This document shows, one piece after another, positions 9,618-18,799 of a DNA stretch of 64,000 nucleotides (the first letter of the stretch is position 1; every line of letters starts with the position of its first letter). Made by a program: the position numbers and the translations under genes. Origin of the DNA: Pedobacter sp. MC2016-05 (GTDB lineage: Bacteria; Bacteroidota; Bacteroidia; Sphingobacteriales; Sphingobacteriaceae); assembly GCF_026239735.1 (NCBI RefSeq), contig NZ_JAPIVT010000001.1, forward strand, positions 558,001 through 622,000, read 5' to 3'. Below the pieces are notes generated by a model, which did no database searches, was not told where the DNA came from, and was given only the letters and a program-made list of their open reading frames with translations.

Positions 9618-9704
9618 TTGTTGATTTATCCTAAATCCAAAGAGCAAGAAATTAAACAGATTGCAAGTGCTATGATTTCAAAATTCGGTTATGAATATAT
9701 CTAG
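9618..9704 (+). pseudogene. Remnant of a small DUF2683-like protein (tentative)
   Basis: In the 290-base gap there is a frame with no ATG start near its beginning. It is open from about 9612 and ends at TAG 9702-9704. It encodes LLIYPKSKEQEIKQIA followed by a hydrophobic-charged tail. The YPKxKEQ-x-x-x-I-x-x-I-A pattern resembles the start of small Bacteroidota proteins of the DUF2683 type, which sit in front of toxin-like genes. The only possible starts are TTG codons, and no partner gene follows, so I read it as a degenerate leftover. It may also be chance. The rest of the gap shows nothing recognisable. Confidence 0.25.
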
Positions 9705-9805
9705 TTTGCATAGTACCTTTAACATTTTTGAATGCATCCTTCGGAATACATGCATGATATTGATCATTACCTCATAAGACACAAGCAACAAATACAAGTA
9801 AGTAC

Positions 9806-10900
9806 ATGAAAGTTCTCCATATCATAAATAGCCTTAATACCGGTGGTGCTGAAAAACTGGCAATGGAAACTTTGCCTTTATTTAATAAAATTGGCATAAC
9901 AGCAGATATAGCTCTTTTAGATGGTAGAGATTATCCATTTAAAAAGGAATTAATAGCACAAAACTGTTGTAAAGTAATTCTACTCTCCAAAAAAAATATA
10001 TCTGTCTATAATCCTGTATTTATTTACAGAATTATGCGTATGCTTTCAGCATATGATTTAGTACATGTGCACCTTTTTCCAGCTCAATATTATGTTGCGT
10101 TGGCAAAGATCATATCCTTTTCAAAGACTAAGTTGGTCTTTACCGAGCACAATACCAGTAATCGACGTATGGAACATCCGAGTCTAGGTATCATCGAACG
10201 TTTTATATATAGGCAATATAGTAATATAATTTGTATTACCAGCAAGGTTAAAGGTGTATTGGTTAGGAAGATAGGGTTGTCAGAAAATCAATTATCGGTT
10301 ATTGAAAATGGCATTAATCTAAAAAGGATTCAAGATGCAACTTCATTGAGAAGAACGGAATTTTCTTTTTCGGAGGATGACTGTCTGTTGATAATGGTTG
10401 CTGCTTTTAGAAAACAGAAGGACCAGGATACAATCTTTAGAGCTTTAAAAAAACTTCCCACAAATTACCGACTTATTTTGGCTGGCGATGGGGAGAGAAA
10501 ACAGGACCTTTTAAATTTAAGTAAACAATTAGGGCTTGAGAATAGAATCCACTTTTTAGGGGTCAGATCTGATATTCCTGAGTTGATAAAGATGTGCGAT
10601 ATTTCGATTCTTAGTTCTCATTGGGAGGGATTTGGTCTTGCGGCGGCAGAGTCGATGGCCGCTTCCATTCCAGTCATAGCATCTGATGTAGAAGGTTTGG
10701 CTGACATTGTTCGCGGAGGTGGTCTATTGTTCAAAAAAGGTGATGATGAAGACCTTTGTAGGATTATCATTGAGCTCTCGAGAGATTCTGTACTTTACAA
10801 CAGCACTTCATTAAATGGCGTACTAAGAAGTAAAAGGTATGATATTCAAATTTTAGTAGATAAGACCGTTGATTTATATAGAAAGATCTTAAATGATTAA
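9806..10900 (+). CDS. Glycosyltransferase family 4
   Basis: A 364-residue retaining GT-B glycosyltransferase. The N-terminus VLHIINSLNTGGAEKLAME carries the GGAE loop of GT4 enzymes. The C-terminal half has ENGINLKRI, a strand-loop LAGDGERKQDL and the E-x7-E motif in HWEGFGLAAAESMA, which binds the nucleotide sugar. It begins a new transcription unit after the terminator at 9519-9545 and ends 8 bases inside the next gene, so the two are coupled. It acts in the cytoplasm on the lipid-linked intermediate. The specific donor is unknown. Confidence 0.9.
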   Translation: MKVLHIINSLNTGGAEKLAMETLPLFNKIGITADIALLDGRDYPFKKELIAQNCCKVILLSKKNISVYNPVFIYRIMRMLSAYDLVHVHLFPAQYYVALAKIISFSKTKLVFTEHNTSNRRMEHPSLGIIERFIYRQYSNIICITSKVKGVLVRKIGLSENQLSVIENGINLKRIQDATSLRRTEFSFSEDDCLLIMVAAFRKQKDQDTIFRALKKLPTNYRLILAGDGERKQDLLNLSKQLGLENRIHFLGVRSDIPELIKMCDISILSSHWEGFGLAAAESMAASIPVIASDVEGLADIVRGGGLLFKKGDDEDLCRIIIELSRDSVLYNSTSLNGVLRSKRYDIQILVDKTVDLYRKILND

Positions 10901-12059
10901 AATAATACGTACTGCGACTATAGCCTTATCACTTGATATTCTGCTGAAGGGACAACTGAAATATTTGAATGGCCATTTTGAAACTATCGCCCTATCGGGT
11001 GAAAGTGAACATTTGATGTCCGTGAAGGTTCGGGAAGGAGTAAGGACAATAAATGTTTCAATGGAAAGAAAGATATCTCCGGTTAAGGATTTGATATCAC
11101 TGTATAAATTAACGAAAATTTTTATTCGGGAGCGTCCTTTGATTGTTCATTCTATCACACCAAAGGCTGGCTTGTTAACGATGCTCGCTGGTAAAATTGC
11201 AGGGGTTCCCATCAGAATGCACATGTTTACCGGGCTGATCTTTCCAACAAAGCAAGGATTTGTTAAGAAACTCCTGATCGTAATGGACAAGTTATTATGC
11301 TGGGCTGCCACAAACATTTATCCGGAGGGTGAAGGGGTAAAGAATGACCTGGTAAATTTCAATGTGACCAAAAAGCCTTTAAAAGTGCTGGCAAACGGAA
11401 ATGTAAACGGGATTGATCTTCAGTATTTTTCCTTAGATAATATTGCACAACAAGAGCGGTCAGAGCTGCGCAGGGAACTGGAAATCTTGGATTCGGATTT
11501 TGTATTTGTTTTCGTAGGCAGATTAGTTGGCGATAAGGGGATTAACGAACTAATCAAAGCCTTTTCGGAACTACAGATCCCTTGCGCTAAGTTATTGCTC
11601 GTTGGACCCTTCGAAGATCATTTGGATCCATTAAATCCTGAAACGATCCAGCAAATCAATGTAAACAGGAATATAATCTCCGTAGGATTTCAATCAGATA
11701 TCAGACCGTATTTAGCCATTTCACATGTATTGGCATTTCCGAGCTATCGAGAAGGTTTCCCAAATGTAGTTTTACAGGCTGGTGCTATGGGGCTCCCTTC
11801 CATCGTCACCAACATCAATGGGTCTAATGAAATCATAGCAGAGGGGGTTAACGGAACCATCATACCAGTTCAGAACTATGGCATGCTTATGGATGCGATG
11901 TACAAAATGGCAACCGATCAAATATATTTTGAGAAACTGGCAGTGCACGCTAGAGAGATTATTGCATCCAAATATGAGCAATCTTTAGTTTGGAATGCTT
12001 TTTTAACGGAGTATAATACACTTATTGCTTCAATAGGAAAGGAGAAGAAACATGTATAA
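10893..12059 (+). CDS. Glycosyltransferase family 4
   Basis: A 388-residue GT-B protein. The N-terminal half has VHSITPKAGLLTMLAGKIAGV and RMHMFTGLIFP segments typical of the subgroup that adds the second sugar in O-antigen and N-glycan loci (WbpH/PglA-like). The C-terminal half has VFVGRLVGDKGINELI and SYREGFPNVVLQAGAMGLP. The second Glu of the usual E-x7-E motif is Gln here, a change seen in part of the family. It overlaps the preceding GT4 by 8 bases and the next gene, the initiating transferase, by 8 bases. Three overlapping genes in a row suggest a tightly coupled assembly unit. Confidence 0.88.
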   Translation: MIKIIRTATIALSLDILLKGQLKYLNGHFETIALSGESEHLMSVKVREGVRTINVSMERKISPVKDLISLYKLTKIFIRERPLIVHSITPKAGLLTMLAGKIAGVPIRMHMFTGLIFPTKQGFVKKLLIVMDKLLCWAATNIYPEGEGVKNDLVNFNVTKKPLKVLANGNVNGIDLQYFSLDNIAQQERSELRRELEILDSDFVFVFVGRLVGDKGINELIKAFSELQIPCAKLLLVGPFEDHLDPLNPETIQQINVNRNIISVGFQSDIRPYLAISHVLAFPSYREGFPNVVLQAGAMGLPSIVTNINGSNEIIAEGVNGTIIPVQNYGMLMDAMYKMATDQIYFEKLAVHAREIIASKYEQSLVWNAFLTEYNTLIASIGKEKKHV

Positions 12060-12657
12060 TGCCTTTTTTAAGCGACTTATTGATCTTTGCATCGCATTTT
12101 TAGCTATACTATTGTTATCGCCAATAATTCTTGTCGTTACCGTCGGATTATATTTTGCCAATCACGGGAAGCCATTTTTTTTTCAGTTGCGTCCCGGAAA
12201 AAATGAGAAGTTATTCAAAATTGTTAAATTCAAAACAATGAACGATAGAACTAATGAACAGGGGCAGTTATTACCTGATGTAGACCGTTTAACTAGTCTA
12301 GGCGCTTTTGTTCGAAAAACCTCAATTGATGAAATTCCGCAGCTATTTAACATACTCAAAGGTGATATGTCCCTAGTGGGCCCTCGGCCCTTGCTGCCTC
12401 AATATTTGCCCTTGTATAGCGAGAAACAAAAGCGTCGCCATTTAGTTCGGCCCGGGATTACGGGATGGGCCCAAATTAATGGTCGTAATTCCATTTCTTG
12501 GAATAAGAAATTTGAACTTGATGTCTGGTATGTAGATAACCTGTCTTTTCAAACCGACCTTAAGGTGTTTTTTACTACCTTTAACAAGGTTTTTAAGCGC
12601 GAGGGAATCAATCAAAAAGGGCAGGCAACTGCTGAGTTTTTTAACGGAAATAATTAG
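12052..12657 (+). CDS. pglC: PglC-like phosphoglycosyl transferase (initiating enzyme)
   Basis: A 201-residue monotopic phosphoglycosyl transferase that should move a sugar-1-phosphate from a UDP-sugar onto undecaprenyl phosphate, the first membrane step of glycan assembly. It has a single hydrophobic re-entrant helix (about residues 10-35), the FQLRPGKNEKLFKIVKFKTM core, the catalytic Asp-Glu pair at D93-E94 (same positions as in Campylobacter PglC) and SLVGPRPLLPQYLPLY. The short length, without N-terminal membrane bundle, matches PglC rather than WbaP/WcaJ. It is followed immediately by PglD-, PglE- and PglF-like genes, which suggests UDP-diacetylbacillosamine as the substrate. That substrate assignment is an inference from synteny. 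Confidence 0.85.
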   Translation: MYNAFFKRLIDLCIAFLAILLLSPIILVVTVGLYFANHGKPFFFQLRPGKNEKLFKIVKFKTMNDRTNEQGQLLPDVDRLTSLGAFVRKTSIDEIPQLFNILKGDMSLVGPRPLLPQYLPLYSEKQKRRHLVRPGITGWAQINGRNSISWNKKFELDVWYVDNLSFQTDLKVFFTTFNKVFKREGINQKGQATAEFFNGNN

Positions 12658-12666
12658 TTTAAAGTC

Positions 12667-13260
12667 ATGTATTTATTCGGTGCGAGTGGTCATGGTCAGG
12701 TAGTTTTGGAAATCGCTGAGGACAAGGGACATCTGGTCGAGGCTTTTATAGATATGGATTTAAATAAAAAGGAGCTGTTAAATATCCCAGTTTTACATGA
12801 AATTCCAAAGCAAATGATTAATGTGATAATTGCGATCGGAAACAATACGATCAGAAAACGAATTGTCATCAGTAATAAAACATTCCGTTATCCAACCCTG
12901 GTTCACTCAAGGGCAAATATCTCACATCGAACAGAGCTTGGTAGTGGAACAGTGGTGATGGCCGGTGCAACAATTAATTCAAACGTTAACATTGGCGAAC
13001 AGTGTATTATAAATACAAATGCTTCGGTAGACCATGATTGTCTTCTCGGTGATTTTGTTCACATATCACCACAGGTTGGATTAGCGGGTAATGTATCGGT
13101 CGGTGAAGGCACTCACGTTGGAATTGGCGCTACAGTAATACAAAATATCAAAATTGGAAAATGGGTTACTATTGGGGCTGGTGCGGTTATCATCCATGAT
13201 GTGCCGGACTTTGCTGTTGTGGTAGGTAATCCAGGAAAAATTATTAAATACAGAAATTAG
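12667..13260 (+). CDS. pglD: PglD-like UDP-4-amino-sugar N-acetyltransferase
   Basis: This 197-residue protein has an N-terminal Rossmann-like domain with a GASGHGQVV loop for the UDP-sugar, and a C-terminal left-handed beta-helix with hexapeptide repeats from about residue 85. The expected catalytic base is H123 in the motif ASVDHDC, matching the His of Campylobacter PglD. The family also includes NeuD. Acetyl-CoA-dependent N-acetylation of UDP-4-amino-4,6-dideoxy-GlcNAc is the most likely reaction, given the neighbours. It begins 9 bases after the pglC-like stop, and the aminotransferase ATG follows its own stop with no gap. Confidence 0.85.
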   Translation: MYLFGASGHGQVVLEIAEDKGHLVEAFIDMDLNKKELLNIPVLHEIPKQMINVIIAIGNNTIRKRIVISNKTFRYPTLVHSRANISHRTELGSGTVVMAGATINSNVNIGEQCIINTNASVDHDCLLGDFVHISPQVGLAGNVSVGEGTHVGIGATVIQNIKIGKWVTIGAGAVIIHDVPDFAVVVGNPGKIIKYRN

Positions 13261-14397
13261 ATGAATAATAAAATTTGGCTTTCATCCCCTCATATGGGCG
13301 GTAGCGAGAAAAAGTTTGTGGATGAGGCTTTTGATACCAACTGGGTAGCACCGTTAGGTCCGAATGTTGACGGATTTGAAAATGATCTTTGCAAATTTAC
13401 TGGTTCAGGTTATGCTGCGGCATTGAGTTCTGGAACCAGTGCCATCCATTTGGCTCTGATCATGTTGGGCGTTCAACCGGGCGATGAAATTATATGCCAA
13501 TCCATGACTTTTGCAGCCAGTGCGAACCCGATAGCGTATGTCGGGGCCACTCCAATATTCGTTGACAGCGAAAAAGACACGTGGAACATCTGCCCTGATT
13601 TATTGAGAGAATGTATAAAGGATCGCATTAAAAAAGGAAAAAAACCAAAAGCTATCATTCCTGTCCACTTATATGGGATGCCTGCGAAAATGGATGAGAT
13701 TGTTGCCATTTCACTAGAATATGAAATTCCAATCATTGAGGACGCTGCTGAAGCACTAGGATCCAATATCAATGGCAAAATGATGGGAACGTTCGGCTTT
13801 TTTGGGGTATTATCTTTCAACGGAAATAAGATCATCACAACTTCTGGAGGCGGGGCTTTAATTTCTGACTCAAACGAGCATATTTGTGAAGCGAGATTTT
13901 TAGCCACACAGGCGCGAGATAACGCAAACCATTATGAGCACAGTGTTATAGGCTATAATTACAGAATGAGTAATATATGTGCAGGCATTGGTCGCGGTCA
14001 AATGGAGGTTTTGCAGACGCGCGTAGATCAACGCAGGGCTAATTATGATTTCTATAGGGAATCCCTCGCGGAGATTGGCGAGATTTCATTTTTGCAGGAG
14101 CCGAATGGGTATTACTCGAACAGATGGTTGACAACTATTCGTGTGAGCACTGGGGAGGATACCAATATTGATAAAGAAGATATTTACCATGCTCTCCATG
14201 CTGAAAATATCGAATGTCGTCCACTTTGGAAACCAATGCACTTACAACCAGTGTTCAAAAATGCCCCTTTTTATGGCTCCGGATTTTGTGATGAATTATT
14301 CAAAACTGGATTATGCCTCCCTTCAGGTTCGAATCTATCTTCGGAAGATCTTGAAAAAGTTGTACATTTTATCAAAGCACCTTTTCTAAAACATTAG
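13261..14397 (+). CDS. pglE: PglE-like DegT/DnrJ/EryC1 aminotransferase
   Basis: This is a 378-residue PLP-dependent sugar aminotransferase. It has the family start IWLSSPHMGGSE, the SSGTSAIHLAL cofactor loop, EDAAEALGS at about 160-168, and the PLP Lys190 in SFNGNKIITTSGGG. GYNYRMSNICAG at about 234-245 is also typical. It should convert UDP-4-keto-6-deoxy-GlcNAc to the 4-amino sugar using glutamate. The product of the dehydratase next door is its expected substrate, and the acetyltransferase immediately upstream its next step. The start directly abuts the preceding stop. Confidence 0.88.
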   Translation: MNNKIWLSSPHMGGSEKKFVDEAFDTNWVAPLGPNVDGFENDLCKFTGSGYAAALSSGTSAIHLALIMLGVQPGDEIICQSMTFAASANPIAYVGATPIFVDSEKDTWNICPDLLRECIKDRIKKGKKPKAIIPVHLYGMPAKMDEIVAISLEYEIPIIEDAAEALGSNINGKMMGTFGFFGVLSFNGNKIITTSGGGALISDSNEHICEARFLATQARDNANHYEHSVIGYNYRMSNICAGIGRGQMEVLQTRVDQRRANYDFYRESLAEIGEISFLQEPNGYYSNRWLTTIRVSTGEDTNIDKEDIYHALHAENIECRPLWKPMHLQPVFKNAPFYGSGFCDELFKTGLCLPSGSNLSSEDLEKVVHFIKAPFLKH

Positions 14398-14509
14398 AAC
14401 AGATGCTGGCAATTATTAACGGATTCGGTAATTAGATTGGCAATCTGGAATACATGGTATTATTATTGTTGTAAAAGCTTAAATTTGACTGATTTTAATA
14501 CCGCACATT

Positions 14510-16450
14510 TTGTTTACTCAATTTAACATTGTTCCACGATGGGTCATTTTCTTGTTGGATCTGATCATATCCAGCCTTTCCTTGATTTTCGCTTATTCAT
14601 TGCGATATAATCTGGATCTTACTGCTGTTGATATTTCTGAAATGGCGCGAAATCTTTTGGTACTTGGAATAATTAATGTTGCGGTTTTTTTTCATATAAA
14701 AACTTTTACAGGAATTATTCGATATACCAGTGCACAGGACTCTTTTCGTATTTTAATCGCTGTAGTTATCGCCAATGGGACGTTTTTCGTATTAAACCTT
14801 ATCGCAATTACGTTTTTTAAGTTCCCCCTGATTTCGTTTGCAATTTTGATTACCAATGGGCTAAGCAGTTTTTTGCTTTTAATGACTTATCGGGTACTTA
14901 TAAAATATTTTTTCCTATATATTAAAAATCTGAACCTGGAAAATCAAAAAGTGATTATCTATGGCGCAGGAGAGGCAGGTCTTGCCACAAAGAGAACCTT
15001 TGATCATGATGGCAGTGTCAATAAAAATATAATTGCTTTTGTGGACGATGATCCCCGGAAAATTGGGAAAACTATCGACGGAATAAAGATTTTGGATGCA
15101 AAATTATTAAGCTCATTGATAAACAAGCATGAATTGGATGAAATCATTTTTGCATCCTATTCGATTCCACCTGACAAAAAAGATGAAATTGTAGATTTAT
15201 GTTTGGAAAATGATATTAAAGTTCTCAATATTCCTCCACTGAACGTGTGGATCAATGGTCAATTGAAACCTTCACAAATCCAGAAATTAAATATAGAAGA
15301 TCTACTTAATCGAAAACCTATTAAGATTAATATCGAGGGTATCGGGGCGATGCTTAATAATAAGAGGATATTAATTACCGGAGCTGCAGGTTCAATCGGG
15401 AGTGAGATTGTCAGGCAGCTCTCTAAATTTGACGTGGCCCTTATCATCCTTTGCGATCAGTCAGAAACGGCCCTTCACGAGCTTTATCTCGAATTAGAAG
15501 AAAGCAATAGCAATAAGAATTTCCATGCTTTTGTTGGTGATGTTCGCGATGATCAACGCATGGATAAGCTGTTTGAAACCTACAGACCTCACTATGTTTA
15601 TCACGCAGCTGCTTACAAACACGTGCCATTAATGGAAGATAATCCGGCTGAGGCGATAAAAGCAAATGTTCTTGGGACTAAAACTATTGCTGATAAGTCG
15701 GTTAAGTTTGGGGTGCAAAAATTTGTTATGATTTCCACGGATAAAGCAGTTAATCCCACTAACATTATGGGTGCATCCAAGCGAATTGCGGAGATTTATG
15801 TACAGTCATTAAATAAATCTTTAAGTACTGACGGTTTTATTTTTAGCAACGGCTTGCAATATATCAATGAACTAAACGTTAAGCCGATTACGAAATTTAT
15901 CACTACAAGATTTGGAAATGTCTTAGGTTCAAACGGATCTGTGATTCCCAGGTTTAGGCATCAAATTGAAAAGGGAGGACCTTTAACAGTGACCCATCCC
16001 GAAATAACCCGATATTTTATGACAATTCCGGAAGCCTGTCGATTAGTATTGGAAGCAGGTTGCATGGGACAAGGTGGAGAAATCTTTGTATTTGATATGG
16101 GCAGGTCCGTCAAAATTGTGGAGTTGGCAAAAAAAATGATTCGTTTAGCTGGTTTGGAACCCAACGTGGACATCATTATTGAATATTCCGGACTAAGACC
16201 TGGTGAAAAATTATATGAGGAATTACTAAACGACAATGAAAATACATTGCCTACCCATCATGAGAAAATCATGATTGGAAAGGTGAGAGAATATGTTTTC
16301 GAAGAGGTTGAAAAAAAGATTCATGAATTAATAGCCTCAGCTAAATCTGACAATGACCGGAAAGTGGTGATGTATATGAAAAAACTGGTTCCTGAATTTA
16401 AAAGTAAAAACTCAATTTTTGAGGAGCTCGATAAAATCATAAATGAATAA
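14510..16450 (+). CDS. pglF: PglF/CapD-like membrane UDP-GlcNAc 4,6-dehydratase
   Basis: A 646-residue protein with four N-terminal membrane helices (about residues 10-130) and a first nucleotide-binding region (VIIYGAGEAGLA). The catalytic SDR domain starts at about 285 with ITGAAGSIGSEI. The catalytic region has YKHVPLMEDNP, STDKAVNPTN and MGASKR, where Met replaces the usual SDR Tyr as in PglF and related 4,6-dehydratases. It should make UDP-4-keto-6-deoxy-GlcNAc. The start is a TTG; a stop 24 bases upstream in frame and the absence of a nearby ATG leave little choice. It lies 112 bases after the aminotransferase and 6 bases before the next gene. Confidence 0.88.
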   Translation: MFTQFNIVPRWVIFLLDLIISSLSLIFAYSLRYNLDLTAVDISEMARNLLVLGIINVAVFFHIKTFTGIIRYTSAQDSFRILIAVVIANGTFFVLNLIAITFFKFPLISFAILITNGLSSFLLLMTYRVLIKYFFLYIKNLNLENQKVIIYGAGEAGLATKRTFDHDGSVNKNIIAFVDDDPRKIGKTIDGIKILDAKLLSSLINKHELDEIIFASYSIPPDKKDEIVDLCLENDIKVLNIPPLNVWINGQLKPSQIQKLNIEDLLNRKPIKINIEGIGAMLNNKRILITGAAGSIGSEIVRQLSKFDVALIILCDQSETALHELYLELEESNSNKNFHAFVGDVRDDQRMDKLFETYRPHYVYHAAAYKHVPLMEDNPAEAIKANVLGTKTIADKSVKFGVQKFVMISTDKAVNPTNIMGASKRIAEIYVQSLNKSLSTDGFIFSNGLQYINELNVKPITKFITTRFGNVLGSNGSVIPRFRHQIEKGGPLTVTHPEITRYFMTIPEACRLVLEAGCMGQGGEIFVFDMGRSVKIVELAKKMIRLAGLEPNVDIIIEYSGLRPGEKLYEELLNDNENTLPTHHEKIMIGKVREYVFEEVEKKIHELIASAKSDNDRKVVMYMKKLVPEFKSKNSIFEELDKIINE

Positions 16451-16456
16451 GTGTTA

Positions 16457-18070
16457 ATGAAGAAAAATCTACTCTTGGCTGTGATAGCCGTTTTAGCTTT
16501 GGGTGTACAGGCACAAGAGGTTACACCAAACCGTATTATTCCATATGATTATCAGTTTTATCAAAAACTGAATCCTGCAGTTTACGATCGTGAAACAAAA
16601 TTCCATTCTGCTATCAAAGGATTTTATAGTGATGAGAATGTATTACAGGCCCGCTATGATTCACTGATGAATATGGGCACTGATAGTCTGAATAGGAGAA
16701 GTTGGATTCACCGCAAATTATTTCAGGAGCATCTTTTAGAATTTAAAAGCGAAGATTACAATATTTATGCTGATTTTTTACCTGATTTTCAAATCGGAAA
16801 AGATATTGTCGGTAATCGTTCCACGTGGTTGAATACAAGAGGATTTCAGGTAGGTGGAAACGTTGGTAAGCAGTTCTCATTCTATCTGAATGGTTTTGAA
16901 AATCAGGGAAAGTTTGCTAATTATATTAACAATTATATCGTTGCCAATCAGGTAGTGCCCGGTCAAGGGTACGGAAAGTTGGGTGCCGATACCCAAGACT
17001 GGTCCTATGTTTCGGCTTTGATTTCCTATACTCCAAGCAAGTATTTAAATTTTGCTCTAGGTTACGATAAGAATTTTATAGGAGATGGATACCGGTCGAT
17101 GTTACTATCTGATGTTTCATCGAACTATACATTTTTTAGAACTCGGGCGACCTTAGGAAGTGTTCAGTACCAGACTATATTTGCATATATGCTTGATCCT
17201 GGTGCGCCAAAGCTATCCAGTGAGAGAAAATTGGGTGATAGGGGTAAATGGATGGCTGCTCATTATGTTGATTGGAATGCTACAAAGCGTTTCTCAGTCG
17301 GTTTTTTTCAGGCGGTGACCTGGGCTGATGCGGAGATAGAAGGGAAGAGGGGGTTTGACTTCAATTATATTCATCCGTTTGTTTTTCTTCGTCCAATCGA
17401 GAGTACCAATACAAACTCACCCGATAAAATGCGCCTAGGTTTAAATCTTAAATATGAGGTTCTAGATAAGACAGCCCTCTATGGTCAGTTTATGCTAGAT
17501 GAATTCACGGCGAAAGAGTTTTTTGCGGGAAATGGCTATTGGGCTAATAAATTTGCCATTCAGTTTGGATTAAGAGGTTCTGACCTTTTCAAGGTTTCAG
17601 GATTAAATTATTTGGCAGAATTCAATACAGCTAGACCCTATACTTATGCTCATTTCGACCGCATTTCGAATTATGCCAATTATAATCAATCACTTGCCCA
17701 TCCTAAGGGTGCAAATTTTAGGGAATTCTTGGGGATTGTGAATTATAGTTATAGGCGATTAGACTTTCAGGCGCAAGCTTTATACGCTAGGTATGGCTTG
17801 GATCCTGAAGGTTTGAATTATGGTGGAGATATATTTAAAGGTTATGAAACCCGCTCAATTGATTATGGTAGTCACATTGGACAGGGGATCGGAACCGATC
17901 TTTACTATATGAAAGGTCAAGTGTCATATTTGTTAAATCCTAAATATAACCTTCGTCTTGAAGTTGCTGGAACTTACAGGAATGAAAGCAATTTGTCGGG
18001 CGCCAATAAAACAGGTCTATTGACAATTGGTTTGAGGAGCTCCTTTAGAAACATTTATCATGATTTTTAA
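16457..18070 (+). CDS. RemB/Wzi-like outer-membrane beta-barrel protein
   Basis: This 537-residue protein starts at the ATG after an in-frame GTG, giving a canonical signal peptide (MKKNLLLAVIAVLALGVQAQ). The mature part has IIPYDYQFYQKLNPAVYDRETKFHS, typical of the Bacteroidota family annotated as gliding motility protein RemB, and then long alternating hydrophobic strands of an outer-membrane barrel (for example YTPSKYLNFALGYDKNFI). RemB and Wzi proteins are related by fold and sit next to capsule genes, so a role in holding or displaying the glycan at the surface fits at least as well as motility. The gene overlaps none but follows the dehydratase stop by 6 bases, so it shares its transcript. 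Confidence 0.75.
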   Translation: MKKNLLLAVIAVLALGVQAQEVTPNRIIPYDYQFYQKLNPAVYDRETKFHSAIKGFYSDENVLQARYDSLMNMGTDSLNRRSWIHRKLFQEHLLEFKSEDYNIYADFLPDFQIGKDIVGNRSTWLNTRGFQVGGNVGKQFSFYLNGFENQGKFANYINNYIVANQVVPGQGYGKLGADTQDWSYVSALISYTPSKYLNFALGYDKNFIGDGYRSMLLSDVSSNYTFFRTRATLGSVQYQTIFAYMLDPGAPKLSSERKLGDRGKWMAAHYVDWNATKRFSVGFFQAVTWADAEIEGKRGFDFNYIHPFVFLRPIESTNTNSPDKMRLGLNLKYEVLDKTALYGQFMLDEFTAKEFFAGNGYWANKFAIQFGLRGSDLFKVSGLNYLAEFNTARPYTYAHFDRISNYANYNQSLAHPKGANFREFLGIVNYSYRRLDFQAQALYARYGLDPEGLNYGGDIFKGYETRSIDYGSHIGQGIGTDLYYMKGQVSYLLNPKYNLRLEVAGTYRNESNLSGANKTGLLTIGLRSSFRNIYHDF

Positions 18071-18309
18071 TTTACTGGAAATTGTGATCCTGCTCATGAC
18101 ATAGACTGGTTTGATAGATTTCGGCTTGAGACAGGTTTTGTGTTTTCGTTAAGAGCTCAAAAAGAGAATCATTCCTAAAGAATAGTGCGATCTTGGGCTA
18201 TTACTCCAGGTTAATTTCGAAACCATAATTCTATTAAGACAAGTGTTGGGATATTTGCGCTAATCACTAGTAAACGCTTGTTTGGTAGATTAAATAGTTT
18301 ACCGCAGGC

Positions 18310-18345
18310 AAGCCAACCTAAGATTGACTTAATCAGTTGGCTTTT
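18310..18345 (+). terminator. Possible terminator of the region A operon
   Basis: The arms AAGCCAAC (18310-18317) and GTTGGCTT (18336-18343) pair over 8 bp, an inner GATT/AATC pair can extend the structure, and two more T follow the second arm. The T tract is short and the hairpin is about 240 bases past the last stop, so this is only a candidate. Confidence 0.35.
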
Positions 18346-18463
18346 AAATCATTTAAGAAATCAATAGGTGGGTGCAGTTGCCTCTCTATACAGGCATCTA
18401 TTGTGGAGACAAAAATCGGGGTAATGGTCTCCGTTCTACATATGATAAGATAAGGAGATAAAA

Positions 18464-18556
18464 ATGGTGTTGCCTCTATTAACGTTGATAATTATGGACG
18501 CGATGATTGACTGCCATATATTTACATGCAACGATGGCTTTAATAGTGAATCATAA
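18464..18556 (+). CDS. Possible 30-residue peptide with strong RBS
   Basis: An ATG is preceded by AAGGAGATAAAA, a much better Shine-Dalgarno than almost any other gene in this window shows. The frame gives 30 residues with a hydrophobic N-terminal half (LPLLTLII) and two Cys residues, ending at TAA. It sits downstream of a GGAGAC/GTCTCC hairpin. I recognise no family. It could be a leader peptide or chance. Confidence 0.25.
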   Translation: MVLPLLTLIIMDAMIDCHIFTCNDGFNSES

Positions 18557-18799
18557 TCTCTAAATAGATCCCTTAAGATATTCAGATATTCTCTACTTAA
18601 TGCAATTACTTAATTAGTGATAATTGCACATTTTCCGGTACCGGGATATACCCTCCTTGTCGCTAATCTATCATCAGTCTCAACAATGCATTAAACATCT
18701 GATAAAAACGTATTGACATATATCAAATTTAGGCGTTTAAAAAACCTTTTGTATTTTTAATTCTACGAATTAAGGTTATTTTTGAATATAAAAATTACT

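Larger units (their letters stand above)
18071..18799 (+). other. 0.7-kb structured spacer without a firm gene
   Basis: There is no open frame of family-recognisable sequence here. Inverted repeats are unusually common: AAGCCAAC/GTTGGCTT (18310-18343), GGAGAC/GTCTCC (18405-18432) and TGCAATTA/TAATTGCA (18601-18628, 12-base loop). A short frame with a strong ribosome binding site sits at 18464-18556 and is listed separately. I found no exact TTTG-N19-TAnnTTTG promoter before the receiver gene. The spacer probably separates the long region A operon from the receiver/transferase pair. Confidence 0.5.

Noticed and set aside
9604..9633. Nine-codon frame beginning ATGATG in the gap
   Set aside because: Too short, and the adjacent frame with YPKxKEQ similarity explains the region better.
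13473..13907. 144-residue frame on the - strand
   Set aside because: It lies wholly inside the aminotransferase gene, which has clear family motifs; the opposite frame has none and no neighbours.
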